From contig NZ_FOTC01000001.1 of assembly GCF_900114455.1 (NCBI RefSeq), forward strand, positions 955,058-1,019,057: a DNA stretch of 64,000 bases, in the 5' to 3' direction. This document shows positions 18,462 to 28,682 of the stretch, piece by piece. Every line of letters starts with the position of its first letter. Within the stretch, counting starts at the first letter, position 1. The position numbers and the translations under genes were made by a program. The notes beneath the pieces are model-generated. The model searched no databases. It was given only the letters and a program-made list of their open reading frames with translations, and was not told the origin of the DNA. This DNA comes from Halogranum rubrum. GTDB lineage: Archaea; Halobacteriota; Halobacteria; Halobacteriales; Haloferacaceae.

Positions 18462-19436
18462 TCAGATGTCGACGAGCGCCTGCCACGTGTCGTGGCCGAC
18501 TTTCCCGTCGACGGCGAGTCCGGCGCTACTCTGGAAACTCTCGACTGCGCTCTTCGTCTCGGACCCGTAGTAGCCGTCGACGCTGATACTGTAGCCTTCG
18601 CCGTCCCGGAGGTGGTGTTGCGCGCCGTAGGTCGCCCAGTAGGGGTCCTCGCTCGCGGAGAGGACGGGGACGTACAGCGACTCCCAAGTGTTCGGTCCGA
18701 CGACGCCGTCGACGGCGAGTCCCCGACTCGCTTGGAACTCCTCGACGGCCGTCTCGACTTCCGACCCGTAGATACCGTCGTGGTAGTCGAGGGCGTAGCC
18801 GTGGTCTTCGAGGAGGTACTGGATGGAGTACACCGACTCGCCCGAGTCGCCGTCGGCGTAGGTCGGCCAACTGTACGCGGTGCCGCCGTCACCGCCGCTT
18901 CCGCTCAACCCCGGGAAGTCCTTCGGAATCGCGTCCGTGTGGCTGATGGAGTCGTAGTACTCGCCGGGGATGTACTGGTACTCGCCGTCGCGTTTGATGT
19001 CGAAGTGGACGTGTGCGGCGTAGTCGCCGCCGCTCGACCCGATGTCGGCGATGTGCTCGTGTTTCTCGACGGTGTCGCCGACGGACACCTTCAGGTCGGA
19101 CTGGCAGTGAGCGTACCGACTCTGGTACCCCGATTCGTGGTCGATGACGACGCGATAGCCGTAACCGCTCGTGTAACTCGCCGTCGAGACGGTTCCCGCG
19201 CGAGCGGCGTAGATTGGGTCGCCGGTGTACCGGTCGGCGTCGATACCGCGGTGCGTCCGCGTCCCGCCGTCTCGGGTGTCGTAGTACGTCGACGTGATGG
19301 TACCCGTGATTGGCCACGCGAAGTCGCCACCGTCGCTCGCGGCCGCCCGCTCACTCGTGAGGGTCGGTACCGCGAGAGTCGTCGCCGCTGTTCCTACCGC
19401 TGTCAGAAACGTCCGTCGAGAGGGACTCTGTCTCAT
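18462..19436 (-). CDS. Tat-exported M23 peptidase with two peptidoglycan-binding domains
   Basis: The 324-aa product has a twin-arginine signal (SPSRRTFLTAVG, 4-15). A LytM/lysostaphin-type M23 domain covers about 40-165 with all expected metal and catalytic residues: His62 and Asp66 (HRGID), His110 (YAHC), His142 and His144 (HVHF). Two PG_binding_1 modules follow, about 198-255 and 265-323, each with the DG-YG-T-AV-FQ-GL-VDG-VG-TW pattern. The family cuts peptide cross-bridges in bacterial peptidoglycan, a polymer that haloarchaea do not make. The target is therefore probably foreign cell wall, or less likely a cell-surface glycoprotein. The ATG at 19436 beside the RR motif is preferred over a GTG four codons upstream. 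Confidence 0.9.
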   Translation of the reverse strand: MRQSPSRRTFLTAVGTAATTLAVPTLTSERAAASDGGDFAWPITGTITSTYYDTRDGGTRTHRGIDADRYTGDPIYAARAGTVSTASYTSGYGYRVVIDHESGYQSRYAHCQSDLKVSVGDTVEKHEHIADIGSSGGDYAAHVHFDIKRDGEYQYIPGEYYDSISHTDAIPKDFPGLSGSGGDGGTAYSWPTYADGDSGESVYSIQYLLEDHGYALDYHDGIYGSEVETAVEEFQASRGLAVDGVVGPNTWESLYVPVLSASEDPYWATYGAQHHLRDGEGYSISVDGYYGSETKSAVESFQSSAGLAVDGKVGHDTWQALVDI

Positions 19437-19509
19437 GAACTGAAACACCGAGTAACGACGGGTGCTTGATGAATTTAAATTTTGTCCTAAAATTAGTGAG
19501 ATAATGTCG

Positions 19510-20790
19510 TCAGGCTCGACGGCGACGAACGAACTCGCTCAGATACAGCGTCCCACCGCTCAGAACCATCCCGAACGAGACGAGCGTCAAGAGGACGTGT
19601 ATCTCAGAGAGCCAGAACGGAAGCGGATAGCTACTCTTGGCCGCGCGCAACAGCAACGAGAGGACGGGAATCTCGTTCAACTCGTCTGCGTTCTCGTCGA
19701 CGTCGTATCGCTGCCCTCCGACCGTCTCGCCCTCGGGAAGGCGTTCTGCTTCGTAGGGAACACGGGGCGTCCGGTAGCTCCAGACCGTCTCACCGGATTC
19801 GTTGACCTCGACGATGCGACTGTTCAGCGAGTCGGTGACGAGCGTGTTGCCGTTGTCGAGGCGGTCGGCATCTCGCGGCCAGCGAAGTGAGACGCCATCG
19901 GCCTCCGAGAGCGACCACGCGACTTCCCACTCGCCGGACTCGTTCGAGCGGTGGAGTTCGACGACACGACCGTTCTCGCTGTCGGCGACGAGCACCGCCC
20001 CGTCGTCCAACCACTGCGGGTTGTGTTGCTTCTCCAGCACGTCGGGGTCGCCGCGGCGCGGCCCTTCCTCTGGCGTCGGGTCCGCGTTGACGACCTCGAC
20101 GACCTGCGAGTCGTACTTCCCCTCGCCACGTTCGACGACGAGCAGTTGGTTCGCGTTGCGTACCGAGACAAGATATCGGTTCTCGCCGATTCGGTCGACG
20201 TCGTTGATGTGAAGCCAGTCGGTTCGTGTCGGGTCTGGCGGGGCCTCGTAGAAACTGCTGGCGTTCCACTGCCACGTCACCTCGCCGTCTTCGACCGTGA
20301 AGATACGCTCGGCGTCCATGTCGGTCATGAGGTACTCGCCGGAGGGGAGTTTCTCCACGTCGTGGACCTCGCTGTTACCGCGCGTACGGACGGGGAAACT
20401 GTACTCGGAGAGCACTTCGGGGTCCGGTCCGGGCTGGATGATGCGGAACCCGGTGCGGACACACGGCGAGTCGTAGGGTTCACAGTCGGTGTAGCCGCTG
20501 TCCATGAACCCGGCCATCACGCTGCCGTTCTCCAGTTGGGTCACGTCGAAGTAGCTGTCGGCGTCGGCCAGTCGCCACGTCGTCTCGTTGCCCGTGACGA
20601 GATAGACGCTCCCGTAGTCGTGGAGTCCCGGCCCACCACCTTGTGACCCGACGAGTGTCTCTCTCGACCCGTCGGTACCAGTCGCCGACCCGAGATTCGG
20701 TGCCAGCGCCGCGCTGACGAGGAGCATCACCACGAAGAGGGCGACGCCACCACCAGCCAACGCCGTCCCTACAGTGTCTCTCGAAACCAT
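19510..20790 (-). CDS. membrane-anchored arylsulfotransferase-like propeller protein
   Basis: The 426-aa protein has an N-terminal membrane segment (about 8-30) and a C-terminal one (about 393-415), so the central part should be exposed outside. The centre has propeller repeats with HINDVDRIGENRYLVSVRN, KQHNPQWLDDGAVLVADSEN and WPRDADRLDNGNTLVTDSLN, the pattern of haloarchaeal ASST-domain proteins. Whether it transfers sulfate is unproven. A longer frame extends 1 kb upstream, but it runs over the UbiA gene and looks like antisense shadow, so the ATG at 20790 is used. It is divergent from the UbiA gene by 132 bp. Confidence 0.72.
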   Translation of the reverse strand: MVSRDTVGTALAGGGVALFVVMLLVSAALAPNLGSATGTDGSRETLVGSQGGGPGLHDYGSVYLVTGNETTWRLADADSYFDVTQLENGSVMAGFMDSGYTDCEPYDSPCVRTGFRIIQPGPDPEVLSEYSFPVRTRGNSEVHDVEKLPSGEYLMTDMDAERIFTVEDGEVTWQWNASSFYEAPPDPTRTDWLHINDVDRIGENRYLVSVRNANQLLVVERGEGKYDSQVVEVVNADPTPEEGPRRGDPDVLEKQHNPQWLDDGAVLVADSENGRVVELHRSNESGEWEVAWSLSEADGVSLRWPRDADRLDNGNTLVTDSLNSRIVEVNESGETVWSYRTPRVPYEAERLPEGETVGGQRYDVDENADELNEIPVLSLLLRAAKSSYPLPFWLSEIHVLLTLVSFGMVLSGGTLYLSEFVRRRRA

Positions 20791-20922
20791 CGATTTGTCG
20801 ACTGAATGGTACCGAGTAGCGTGGATAAGCTTTCGGAAAGCGAGCGCAATCTCCGCACAGTGTCTCCCGGCAGTCTCGGCACCGGCCCCTCCAATGATGG
20901 TGCTCGCCGTCTTGTTTCGTGT

Positions 20923-21774
20923 ATGCACATCGCGCGCCACGAGTCCGGTGTCGGTGGTGCAGTTCGAGCACTCGCTTCGCAGATTCACCCCGTATTCATG
21001 CTCCCACCGGTGGCAGCGTCGGCGTTCGGGGCAGTACTCGCCGGGCTTCCTGACCCCGGACTGGCACTCCTCCACGTCGCGACGGCGTTCGTCGCACTCT
21101 ACACGGCCCACGTGAAAGACGGGTACGTCGACTTCTACCACCGGGGTGAAGACGACGACCACCCCCTGACGGCCGCCGGCTGTCGACTCGCACTGGTCGG
21201 GTCGACGGCACTTTTCGTCGCTGGCACCGTCGCTATCGGCGTCCTCGTCGGTCCTCTCGCGGCGCTTCTCACCCTCCCGGGGTGGCTCTTCGGCTACCTG
21301 CACGCGCCCTACCTCGACACGAACCCGGTGACGGCGACGATGGGCTACCCACTCGGCATCGGGTTCGCGCTCCTCGGCGGCTACTACGTGCAGGCGGAGT
21401 CGCTCTCGGCGACGGTGCTCGCGTTCGCCGTCGTCTTCGTCGCCATCCTCTCGGGTATCAAGACCATCGACGACTCGAAAGACTACGAGTACGACCGCTC
21501 TATCGACAAGCGCACCGTCGCCGTCGTCCTCGGCCGACGACGAGCGCGGACGGCGGCGTTCGCGGTCATGATGCTCGGTCTCGTCGCCGCCGTCGGATTC
21601 GTGGTCGTCCGGGCCTTCCCACCGAGTGCAGTGTTCGCACCGCTCTCCTTCGCCGTCGTCGCGGCCTTCGCCGCCCGCGGTGACGACGAACTCGCGACGA
21701 TGCTCCTCATTCGCGGGTCGTACGTCTTCCTCGCAGTCCTCGTCGTCGCGGTGTGGTTCCACCCGCTCTCCTGA
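20923..21774 (+). CDS. UbiA-family prenyltransferase
   Basis: The 283-aa integral membrane protein has about seven hydrophobic helices and two acidic motifs of the UbiA fold: KDGYVDFYHRGEDD after helix 2 and DDSKDYEYD in the middle, which bind Mg2+-diphosphate. UbiA enzymes add prenyl groups to aromatic rings, glycerol phosphate or, in haloarchaea, lycopene (bacterioruberin synthesis). The gene directly downstream encodes a lycopene-cyclase-like protein, which makes a carotenoid role plausible; the exact substrate is not set by the sequence. The ATG at 20923 is chosen because upstream codons lack hydrophobic character and overlap the divergent promoter. Confidence 0.82.
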   Translation: MHIARHESGVGGAVRALASQIHPVFMLPPVAASAFGAVLAGLPDPGLALLHVATAFVALYTAHVKDGYVDFYHRGEDDDHPLTAAGCRLALVGSTALFVAGTVAIGVLVGPLAALLTLPGWLFGYLHAPYLDTNPVTATMGYPLGIGFALLGGYYVQAESLSATVLAFAVVFVAILSGIKTIDDSKDYEYDRSIDKRTVAVVLGRRRARTAAFAVMMLGLVAAVGFVVVRAFPPSAVFAPLSFAVVAAFAARGDDELATMLLIRGSYVFLAVLVVAVWFHPLS

Positions 21775-21794
21775 TTCGCTGTCCGGCTGACAGC

Positions 21795-21800
21795 TTTTTA
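21795..21800 (+). promoter_or_regulatory. TATA-like box for the lycopene-cyclase-domain gene
   Basis: TTTTTA is centred 26.5 nt before the ATG at 21824, which indicates a separate leaderless transcript rather than only read-through from the UbiA gene. Confidence 0.45.
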
Positions 21801-21823
21801 CTCGTCGCCTCCGAACCGGGAGT

Positions 21824-22135
21824 ATGTTACCCGACATCGGTGTCTTCGGCCCGTACACCTATCTCGTGACCGAAGTCGTCTGGGGGACCATCGCGCTGGC
21901 ACTCGTCGTCTACGCCGGAGTCGTCCGAGAGGCGGCCCGGACCGTCGCCGTCCTCTACCCCTTCGCCTACGTCTGGGACTGGTACACGCTAGAAGTAGGT
22001 GTCTTCGCGATTCCACTCCGGACAGGTGTCGAGTTCCTCGGTATCCCCATCGAGGAGCATATCTTCATGGTCGTCGTCCCCGCGATGGTCGTCGGCACGC
22101 ACGAGACGATACGGAAACTCACCGAGGAGGAGTAG
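21824..22135 (+). CDS. single lycopene-cyclase domain protein
   Basis: The 103-aa membrane protein has three hydrophobic helices and the signature GIPIEEHIF with its paired Glu residues, as in CrtYc/CrtYd-type lycopene beta-cyclases. Full archaeal CrtY has two such domains in about 230 aa, and heterodimeric forms have one domain per chain. Only one half is present here, and no partner half is visible in the window. It may work as a homodimer, pair with a gene elsewhere, or act with the neighbouring UbiA protein. It is 49 bp downstream of the UbiA gene. Confidence 0.75.
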   Translation: MLPDIGVFGPYTYLVTEVVWGTIALALVVYAGVVREAARTVAVLYPFAYVWDWYTLEVGVFAIPLRTGVEFLGIPIEEHIFMVVVPAMVVGTHETIRKLTEEE

Positions 22136-22257
22136 CTACGACTCCAGGAGTCACGGTACGAATACCCACGAGAACAGCCACCAGACGGACGACGGAAGGG
22201 AAAGACGGTTAATCGTTCGGGCCAAACGCGGGACCAAGCGTGCCCGCTACTCTACCG

Positions 22258-22602
22258 ATGACGCACGAGACAGACGCCGCCGCCGACGCTACCGACGACC
22301 CGTACGACCTCAACCGTCCGAACGACTGGAGCTACGCCGTCGACGACGGTCGGGTAGTCTACGAGAACGACGACGCGACCGTTCGCGTCTCTATCACGGA
22401 GTTCTCTCGGCATCTCCAAGTCTACTGGTGGGTCGACGTGTTCACCCGCGACGACACAGAGGAGACGTGGACCAAACGGGAAGCAGGACTCGGTGACTCC
22501 TTCCGTGACCCCGAAGACGCCGCGCAGGTCGCCGAGGTACTCGTCGAATCCGTCGAAGACGGCGACGACTTCACCGAACTCCCCGTCAGCACCGTCGTCT
22601 GA
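22258..22602 (+). CDS. small acidic haloarchaeal protein
   Basis: This 114-aa protein is not recognised. It begins with an Asp/Ala-rich head and has a core RPNDWSYAVDDGRVVYENDD followed by VRVSITEFSRHLQVYWWVDV, which suggests a small beta-sheet domain. The end is EDAAQVAEVLVESVEDGDDF, an amphipathic helix. There are no Cys residues, metal sites or membrane segments. The ATG at 22258 is taken over a GTG six codons upstream. Confidence 0.6.
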   Translation: MTHETDAAADATDDPYDLNRPNDWSYAVDDGRVVYENDDATVRVSITEFSRHLQVYWWVDVFTRDDTEETWTKREAGLGDSFRDPEDAAQVAEVLVESVEDGDDFTELPVSTVV

Positions 22603-22713
22603 GCGAACGGTCGACGACGCTACTCGCCCTCCACACTCTCGGCGCTGTTTCCACGCGTCTCTGGTCTCTGGTCTCTGAACCTCGCTGACGAGCGAGCGCA
22701 GCGTGTGTGCCAG

Positions 22714-24843
22714 TCAGGCGCTCTCGACGACGACGTAGCCGACGCGCTCCTCGTAGTGACTGGTCTCGGCGTCCTCGCTTTGGTCTTCCTGCAAGAACAC
22801 CTCGACGCTGTCGCTCGTCAGGTTCCGATAGCGGACGACGACCGAGTTCCAGCCGTTGTACGTCTGGACGTCGGCGAGGAACCGTGGGTCGTCGTAGTCG
22901 TTCTCGAACTCGATGGTGTACCAGCCGTCGTCGACGGCTTCGGGCGTCCGGCCCGCCTCGAACTGCTGGTCTTCGAAGGACCCCGTCCCCGGTTCGATGG
23001 CGACGTAGCCAACCGTCTCGATGTAGTGATAGCCGCCGTGCTCCTCGCCGTCTTCCTCCTGCAGGCGGACGGTGAACCCGTCCGCGTCGAGATTCTGGAG
23101 GCGAGTGGTGATGGGGTCGCTGCCGACGACGGTCTGTGCCTGCGAGAGGACGACCGGCGTGGTGTCGAACGACTGGTCGAAGTCGACGCCGCTGAACTGG
23201 TTGTTCGTCTGGACGGTCCCGACTTCGGCGGCGAGGCCGCCAACGGTGGTCACGTCGTCGTCGAGGACGAGATAGTGGGCCGTCTCGGTCCAGTGTTCGC
23301 CGCTGTCGAGGTACATCCACTCTTCGAGTTGGAACTCGAAGCGCTCGCTGCCGACGTTTCGCAGGCGAACGTCACAGGGATGCGGTCCCTCGTACGTAAT
23401 CGGGTTGGCGAACGCGACCGGTCTGCTGTACTGCCCTTGGAGGCTCACCGAGTGCCACTCGCCCGCGTCGGCTTGGTCCGTCCGAACCGTCCCCGTCTCG
23501 CCCGAGACGGCGGTTCCGGAGTCGCCGCCACTGCCCGATGGGAGGGGGCAACTGCCGGACGTGCTGATGGCACTCGTCTCGACAGACGATTCGCCGACTT
23601 CGCGGATGGCGTCGTCGGTGACGTCGATGGTCGAATCGACAACCGTGTTGTTCGTCGAGTCCACGAAGACGATACCGTCGCGGCCCGTCCCGGACTGTTC
23701 GAGACAGCAGTTTCGCACCGTGTTGCCGTCGCGTCTGAGCACTATCGCACTCCGGTAGGTGCCACCGCCAGTAATCGAGACGCCGTCGAACGTCCGTGTC
23801 CCCGGGTCTGCTGCCGTCGCCTGGTCGACGAAGATGCCGTACCCGGTTCGCGCCCCGTCGGACCCGATGGTCGTGTAGTCTGCACCGATGTAGATGCGGG
23901 TGTCCGTGACGTCGAACGACCCGCCGGAGTACGCCCCGACGATACCGCCCGTCCCGTCACTGTCCTTCATCGTGATGTCACAGTCTTCGATGGTGACCGG
24001 TCCGGGTCCGTCGGCGATGCGGATGCCGCGCATGTTCCGTGGTTCGTCTTCGGGGAGTGGCAGTGGTTCGTCGACTTCGACGACGGCACCACTGACGACG
24101 CTGTTCGGACTCCCGACACGAATCTGTGCGACGTTGTTGTTCCGATAGACGCCGCCGTCGACGGTAACCGACCCGCCGAGGTTCGACACGTAGAGGCCGT
24201 TGTCTGCGAACCGTTCGAGACGTGAGTCACGGACGGTCAGCGAGCCATCACCGCTCGCGTAGAGGCCGACCGATTGGCCGCCGTCGGTGGCGACGTAGCG
24301 TTCGACGAGTGCCGACCCGCCGTCGTAGATGTTGAGTCCTACCGCCGGCCCACCACCGTCGTGGCTTCCGATCTTCGTGACGTCGCGGAAGACGAGTCCG
24401 TCGTGAACGCCGATGTCGACCTGTGGCGAGACGTCGTCGCCGCGATGGTCGAACGTGAAGTTCTCGATGTGGACGTCCCGCGTCTCTGCACCAGCCAACC
24501 ACAGGTCGGGGTCGTAGTCGTCGCCGGGAACGAGTCTCACGTCCCCCTCGCCGACCATCGCGAAGTTGGTCAACTGATAGATGATGAGCCTGTTCGCTCG
24601 ATAGGTCCCTTCCGGGAACCGCACGAGGGTATCGTCGCCTTTGACGTCGTCGAAGACGTCGTCGATGGGTTCGCCACCACTGCTGTCTGCACCCGCCTCC
24701 TCGATGTCTACGACCGTATCGTAGTCCGATTCCGCCGCCGCCACGACGGAACCGCCCGCACCGACAGAGAGGCACGCGAGACCGACCGACCCCAGAAGGG
24801 TCCGCCGGCTCAGCGCGTAGTGACCCGATTGGTCTCGTACCAT
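22714..24843 (-). CDS. Tat-exported right-handed beta-helix protein with three C-terminal tandem modules
   Basis: The 709-aa protein starts with a Tat signal (LSRRTLLGSVGLA, 11-23). Residues about 40-445 form a pectate-lyase-like right-handed beta-helix, seen in repeated short phrases such as HIENFTFDHRG, VRDSRLERFADNGLYV and NTVVDSTIDVTDD. Residues 451-540, 541-639 and 640-709 are three divergent copies of one module with the common core VRLRNV/TRLQNL/VRYRNL and a VGYVxxE-like end. The helix fold often binds or cleaves polysaccharide, and it lies divergent from a fructan-cleaving GH32 gene. No catalytic residues can be assigned. Confidence 0.82.
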   Translation of the reverse strand: MVRDQSGHYALSRRTLLGSVGLACLSVGAGGSVVAAAESDYDTVVDIEEAGADSSGGEPIDDVFDDVKGDDTLVRFPEGTYRANRLIIYQLTNFAMVGEGDVRLVPGDDYDPDLWLAGAETRDVHIENFTFDHRGDDVSPQVDIGVHDGLVFRDVTKIGSHDGGGPAVGLNIYDGGSALVERYVATDGGQSVGLYASGDGSLTVRDSRLERFADNGLYVSNLGGSVTVDGGVYRNNNVAQIRVGSPNSVVSGAVVEVDEPLPLPEDEPRNMRGIRIADGPGPVTIEDCDITMKDSDGTGGIVGAYSGGSFDVTDTRIYIGADYTTIGSDGARTGYGIFVDQATAADPGTRTFDGVSITGGGTYRSAIVLRRDGNTVRNCCLEQSGTGRDGIVFVDSTNNTVVDSTIDVTDDAIREVGESSVETSAISTSGSCPLPSGSGGDSGTAVSGETGTVRTDQADAGEWHSVSLQGQYSRPVAFANPITYEGPHPCDVRLRNVGSERFEFQLEEWMYLDSGEHWTETAHYLVLDDDVTTVGGLAAEVGTVQTNNQFSGVDFDQSFDTTPVVLSQAQTVVGSDPITTRLQNLDADGFTVRLQEEDGEEHGGYHYIETVGYVAIEPGTGSFEDQQFEAGRTPEAVDDGWYTIEFENDYDDPRFLADVQTYNGWNSVVVRYRNLTSDSVEVFLQEDQSEDAETSHYEERVGYVVVESA

Positions 24844-24919
24844 TGCATGCGTGCGGTCAGTGAACACGACCATAAAGTCAGTGGCAGCAGATTGGCGAGA
24901 AGACTTATATATCGTGTGA

Positions 24920-27175
<2,256 letters not shown>

Positions 27176-27192
27176 CAGACGAATGGAAATTA

Positions 27193-27198
27193 TTTATA
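27193..27198 (+). promoter_or_regulatory. TATA box for the 61-aa membrane protein
   Basis: TTTATA is centred 24.5 nt before the ATG at 27220. It separates this small gene from the GH32 gene, whose stop overlaps an earlier in-frame ATG (27172). Confidence 0.6.
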
Positions 27199-27219
27199 TC
27201 GAGAACGCGTAGGCAGGAT

Positions 27220-27405
27220 ATGGACGAGCTACATCCAGTCGAAATCGTCGTTCCCGCGGTGACGTTCACCGTCGCCGGCTTTCTCATCGGTGGAACCGCC
27301 GTGGGAGCGGTCGTCGGTGCAGTCGTCGGTATCGCACTCGGCGCGATGGCGAGTGTCGTCGACCACGGAGACGAGGAGCACTTCGTCGGCGCCGACGCCG
27401 AGTGA
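27220..27405 (+). CDS. glycine-zipper membrane microprotein
   Basis: The 61-aa product is a short acidic head, one or two hydrophobic segments with a glycine-zipper pattern (GGTAVGAVVGAVVGIALGAM) and an acidic tail. Such helices pack tightly and often oligomerise in membranes. No family is recognised. A longer in-frame start at 27172 would overlap the GH32 stop as ATGA and add 16 residues, but the TATA box at 27193-27198 favours ATG 27220. Confidence 0.6.
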   Translation: MDELHPVEIVVPAVTFTVAGFLIGGTAVGAVVGAVVGIALGAMASVVDHGDEEHFVGADAE

Positions 27406-27544
27406 CCCGACTGCGGTTCTTCGTTCGGCGAATCGTTGGGAGATGTACTCTGTCGATGTCGAAACGACACTACACGCTCTACAGCACGTTGTTTCTCCTT
27501 ACTCAGAAGTCTACATCTATGCGGCCACATGATACTCAGGAAAA

Positions 27545-27550
27545 TTTATA
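27545..27550 (+). promoter_or_regulatory. TATA box for the degenerate CPBP gene
   Basis: TTTATA in an AT-rich patch is centred about 29 nt upstream of the ATG at 27577 and predicts a very short or absent leader. Confidence 0.55.
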
Positions 27551-27576
27551 TTAAGTTCCCAACAATATGTGGTTCT

Positions 27577-28524
27577 ATGGTCCTCGGTCAAACTCCTCCA
27601 ACACGTGCAGTCATCGACAATTTTGTTCGGCGCGCGTTCGTCGTCGAGTTGGGTATCGTGGTCGCACTGTTCGTCGGATTCCACGCCTTCACGATCGCTC
27701 TGGACAACGTCCTCGACCCGTATTTCCTCGACAGCGACACCACGCTGTTGGTCGTACGAAGCGTGCTCGCTCTGGCCGGGATGGGTGTAATTACCATCTC
27801 GTATGCATCCTGGCGGGGTTACTCACTCCCTGTGTCACTCCCCAACCGGACGGATGGATGGTTGATAGCCGCTGTCGTACCCGGTACGGCAGTGCTCGCC
27901 ACGCTCCCGTTCCTGCTGCTCGCCCTGCGTGTGGATGTCGGAGTCAGTCACGTCGCGTCCACAGTCTTCGAACTGGGCGGCATCTTCTTCAACCGGAGGT
28001 TGATACGGGTAGCGTATTTCGTGTCGGGGATGGTCCTCCTGTATCACGTTCTCATTCAGGGAGCGCTCCAGCGTGTGTTCGACCACGACCGTAATCTGAC
28101 CGTCGTCGTGACGACGCTCCTGGGTGGGTATCTGGTGGCATCGACCGTCGTCACGTATGGATCGTTCACTAATGGACCGTGGGTATCTCTCTGGGGGGCT
28201 CGCGCCGCGGTAGCGGTACTGTTCGTGCTCGCACTCGGCATCGTCGTCTATGCGGACGAGCGGAGTGATGCCAGCCGGATGCACGGGCTGGGATTGCTGG
28301 CCACGCTAGCGACGCTCGTGCTCGCTGTTTTCGTCCTCATGACCGAGGCTGGCTCCCCAGAGGGAGGTCTCGTAGTGCTGACTCGAGCGGCGGTCGTCGG
28401 TCTCGCGGCTTACACGTACGATAGAACAGAGTCGCTGGTCAGCCCGACGCTCGTCTACGCGACCTACGCCATCGTGAGCACTGTGTTCTACTCCGCAGTT
28501 GTCGCCGCAGTTCTTGGAACCTGA
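27577..28524 (+). CDS. multi-pass membrane protein, degenerate CPBP homologue
   Basis: The 315-aa protein has about eight hydrophobic helices. The region LLYHVLIQGALQRVF aligns with the CPBP protease motif (EEILFRGIVQRRL in the 14572-15336 gene), but the catalytic Glu-Glu are Tyr156-His157 and the Arg is Gln161. If the match is right, this is a proteolytically inactive member that may have a binding or chaperone role. Codon use looks less GC-biased than neighbours (for example many TAT, GGA and ATA-type codons), which could mean a different history. It stands alone between the GH32 and GH68 genes. Confidence 0.6.
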   Translation: MVLGQTPPTRAVIDNFVRRAFVVELGIVVALFVGFHAFTIALDNVLDPYFLDSDTTLLVVRSVLALAGMGVITISYASWRGYSLPVSLPNRTDGWLIAAVVPGTAVLATLPFLLLALRVDVGVSHVASTVFELGGIFFNRRLIRVAYFVSGMVLLYHVLIQGALQRVFDHDRNLTVVVTTLLGGYLVASTVVTYGSFTNGPWVSLWGARAAVAVLFVLALGIVVYADERSDASRMHGLGLLATLATLVLAVFVLMTEAGSPEGGLVVLTRAAVVGLAAYTYDRTESLVSPTLVYATYAIVSTVFYSAVVAAVLGT

Positions 28525-28682
28525 TGGCATCGATTGGGTCGTACTCTGTCTCGAACAATCCGAGTGAGCGGTCCTTCGCCGCTGCTTCTGGCCCACTCGC
28601 GCTCTCTATTCAGCACGGCCAAATCGTCAAAATCGTAATAGACGTCGACAGAATGTACAGATAACTCTCAGGCGCTACCCGT

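Noticed and set aside
20791-21858. N-terminal extension of the arylsulfotransferase-like gene to 782 aa
   Set aside because: The extension is antisense to the UbiA gene and highly charged, while the ATG at 20790 starts a normal membrane anchor.
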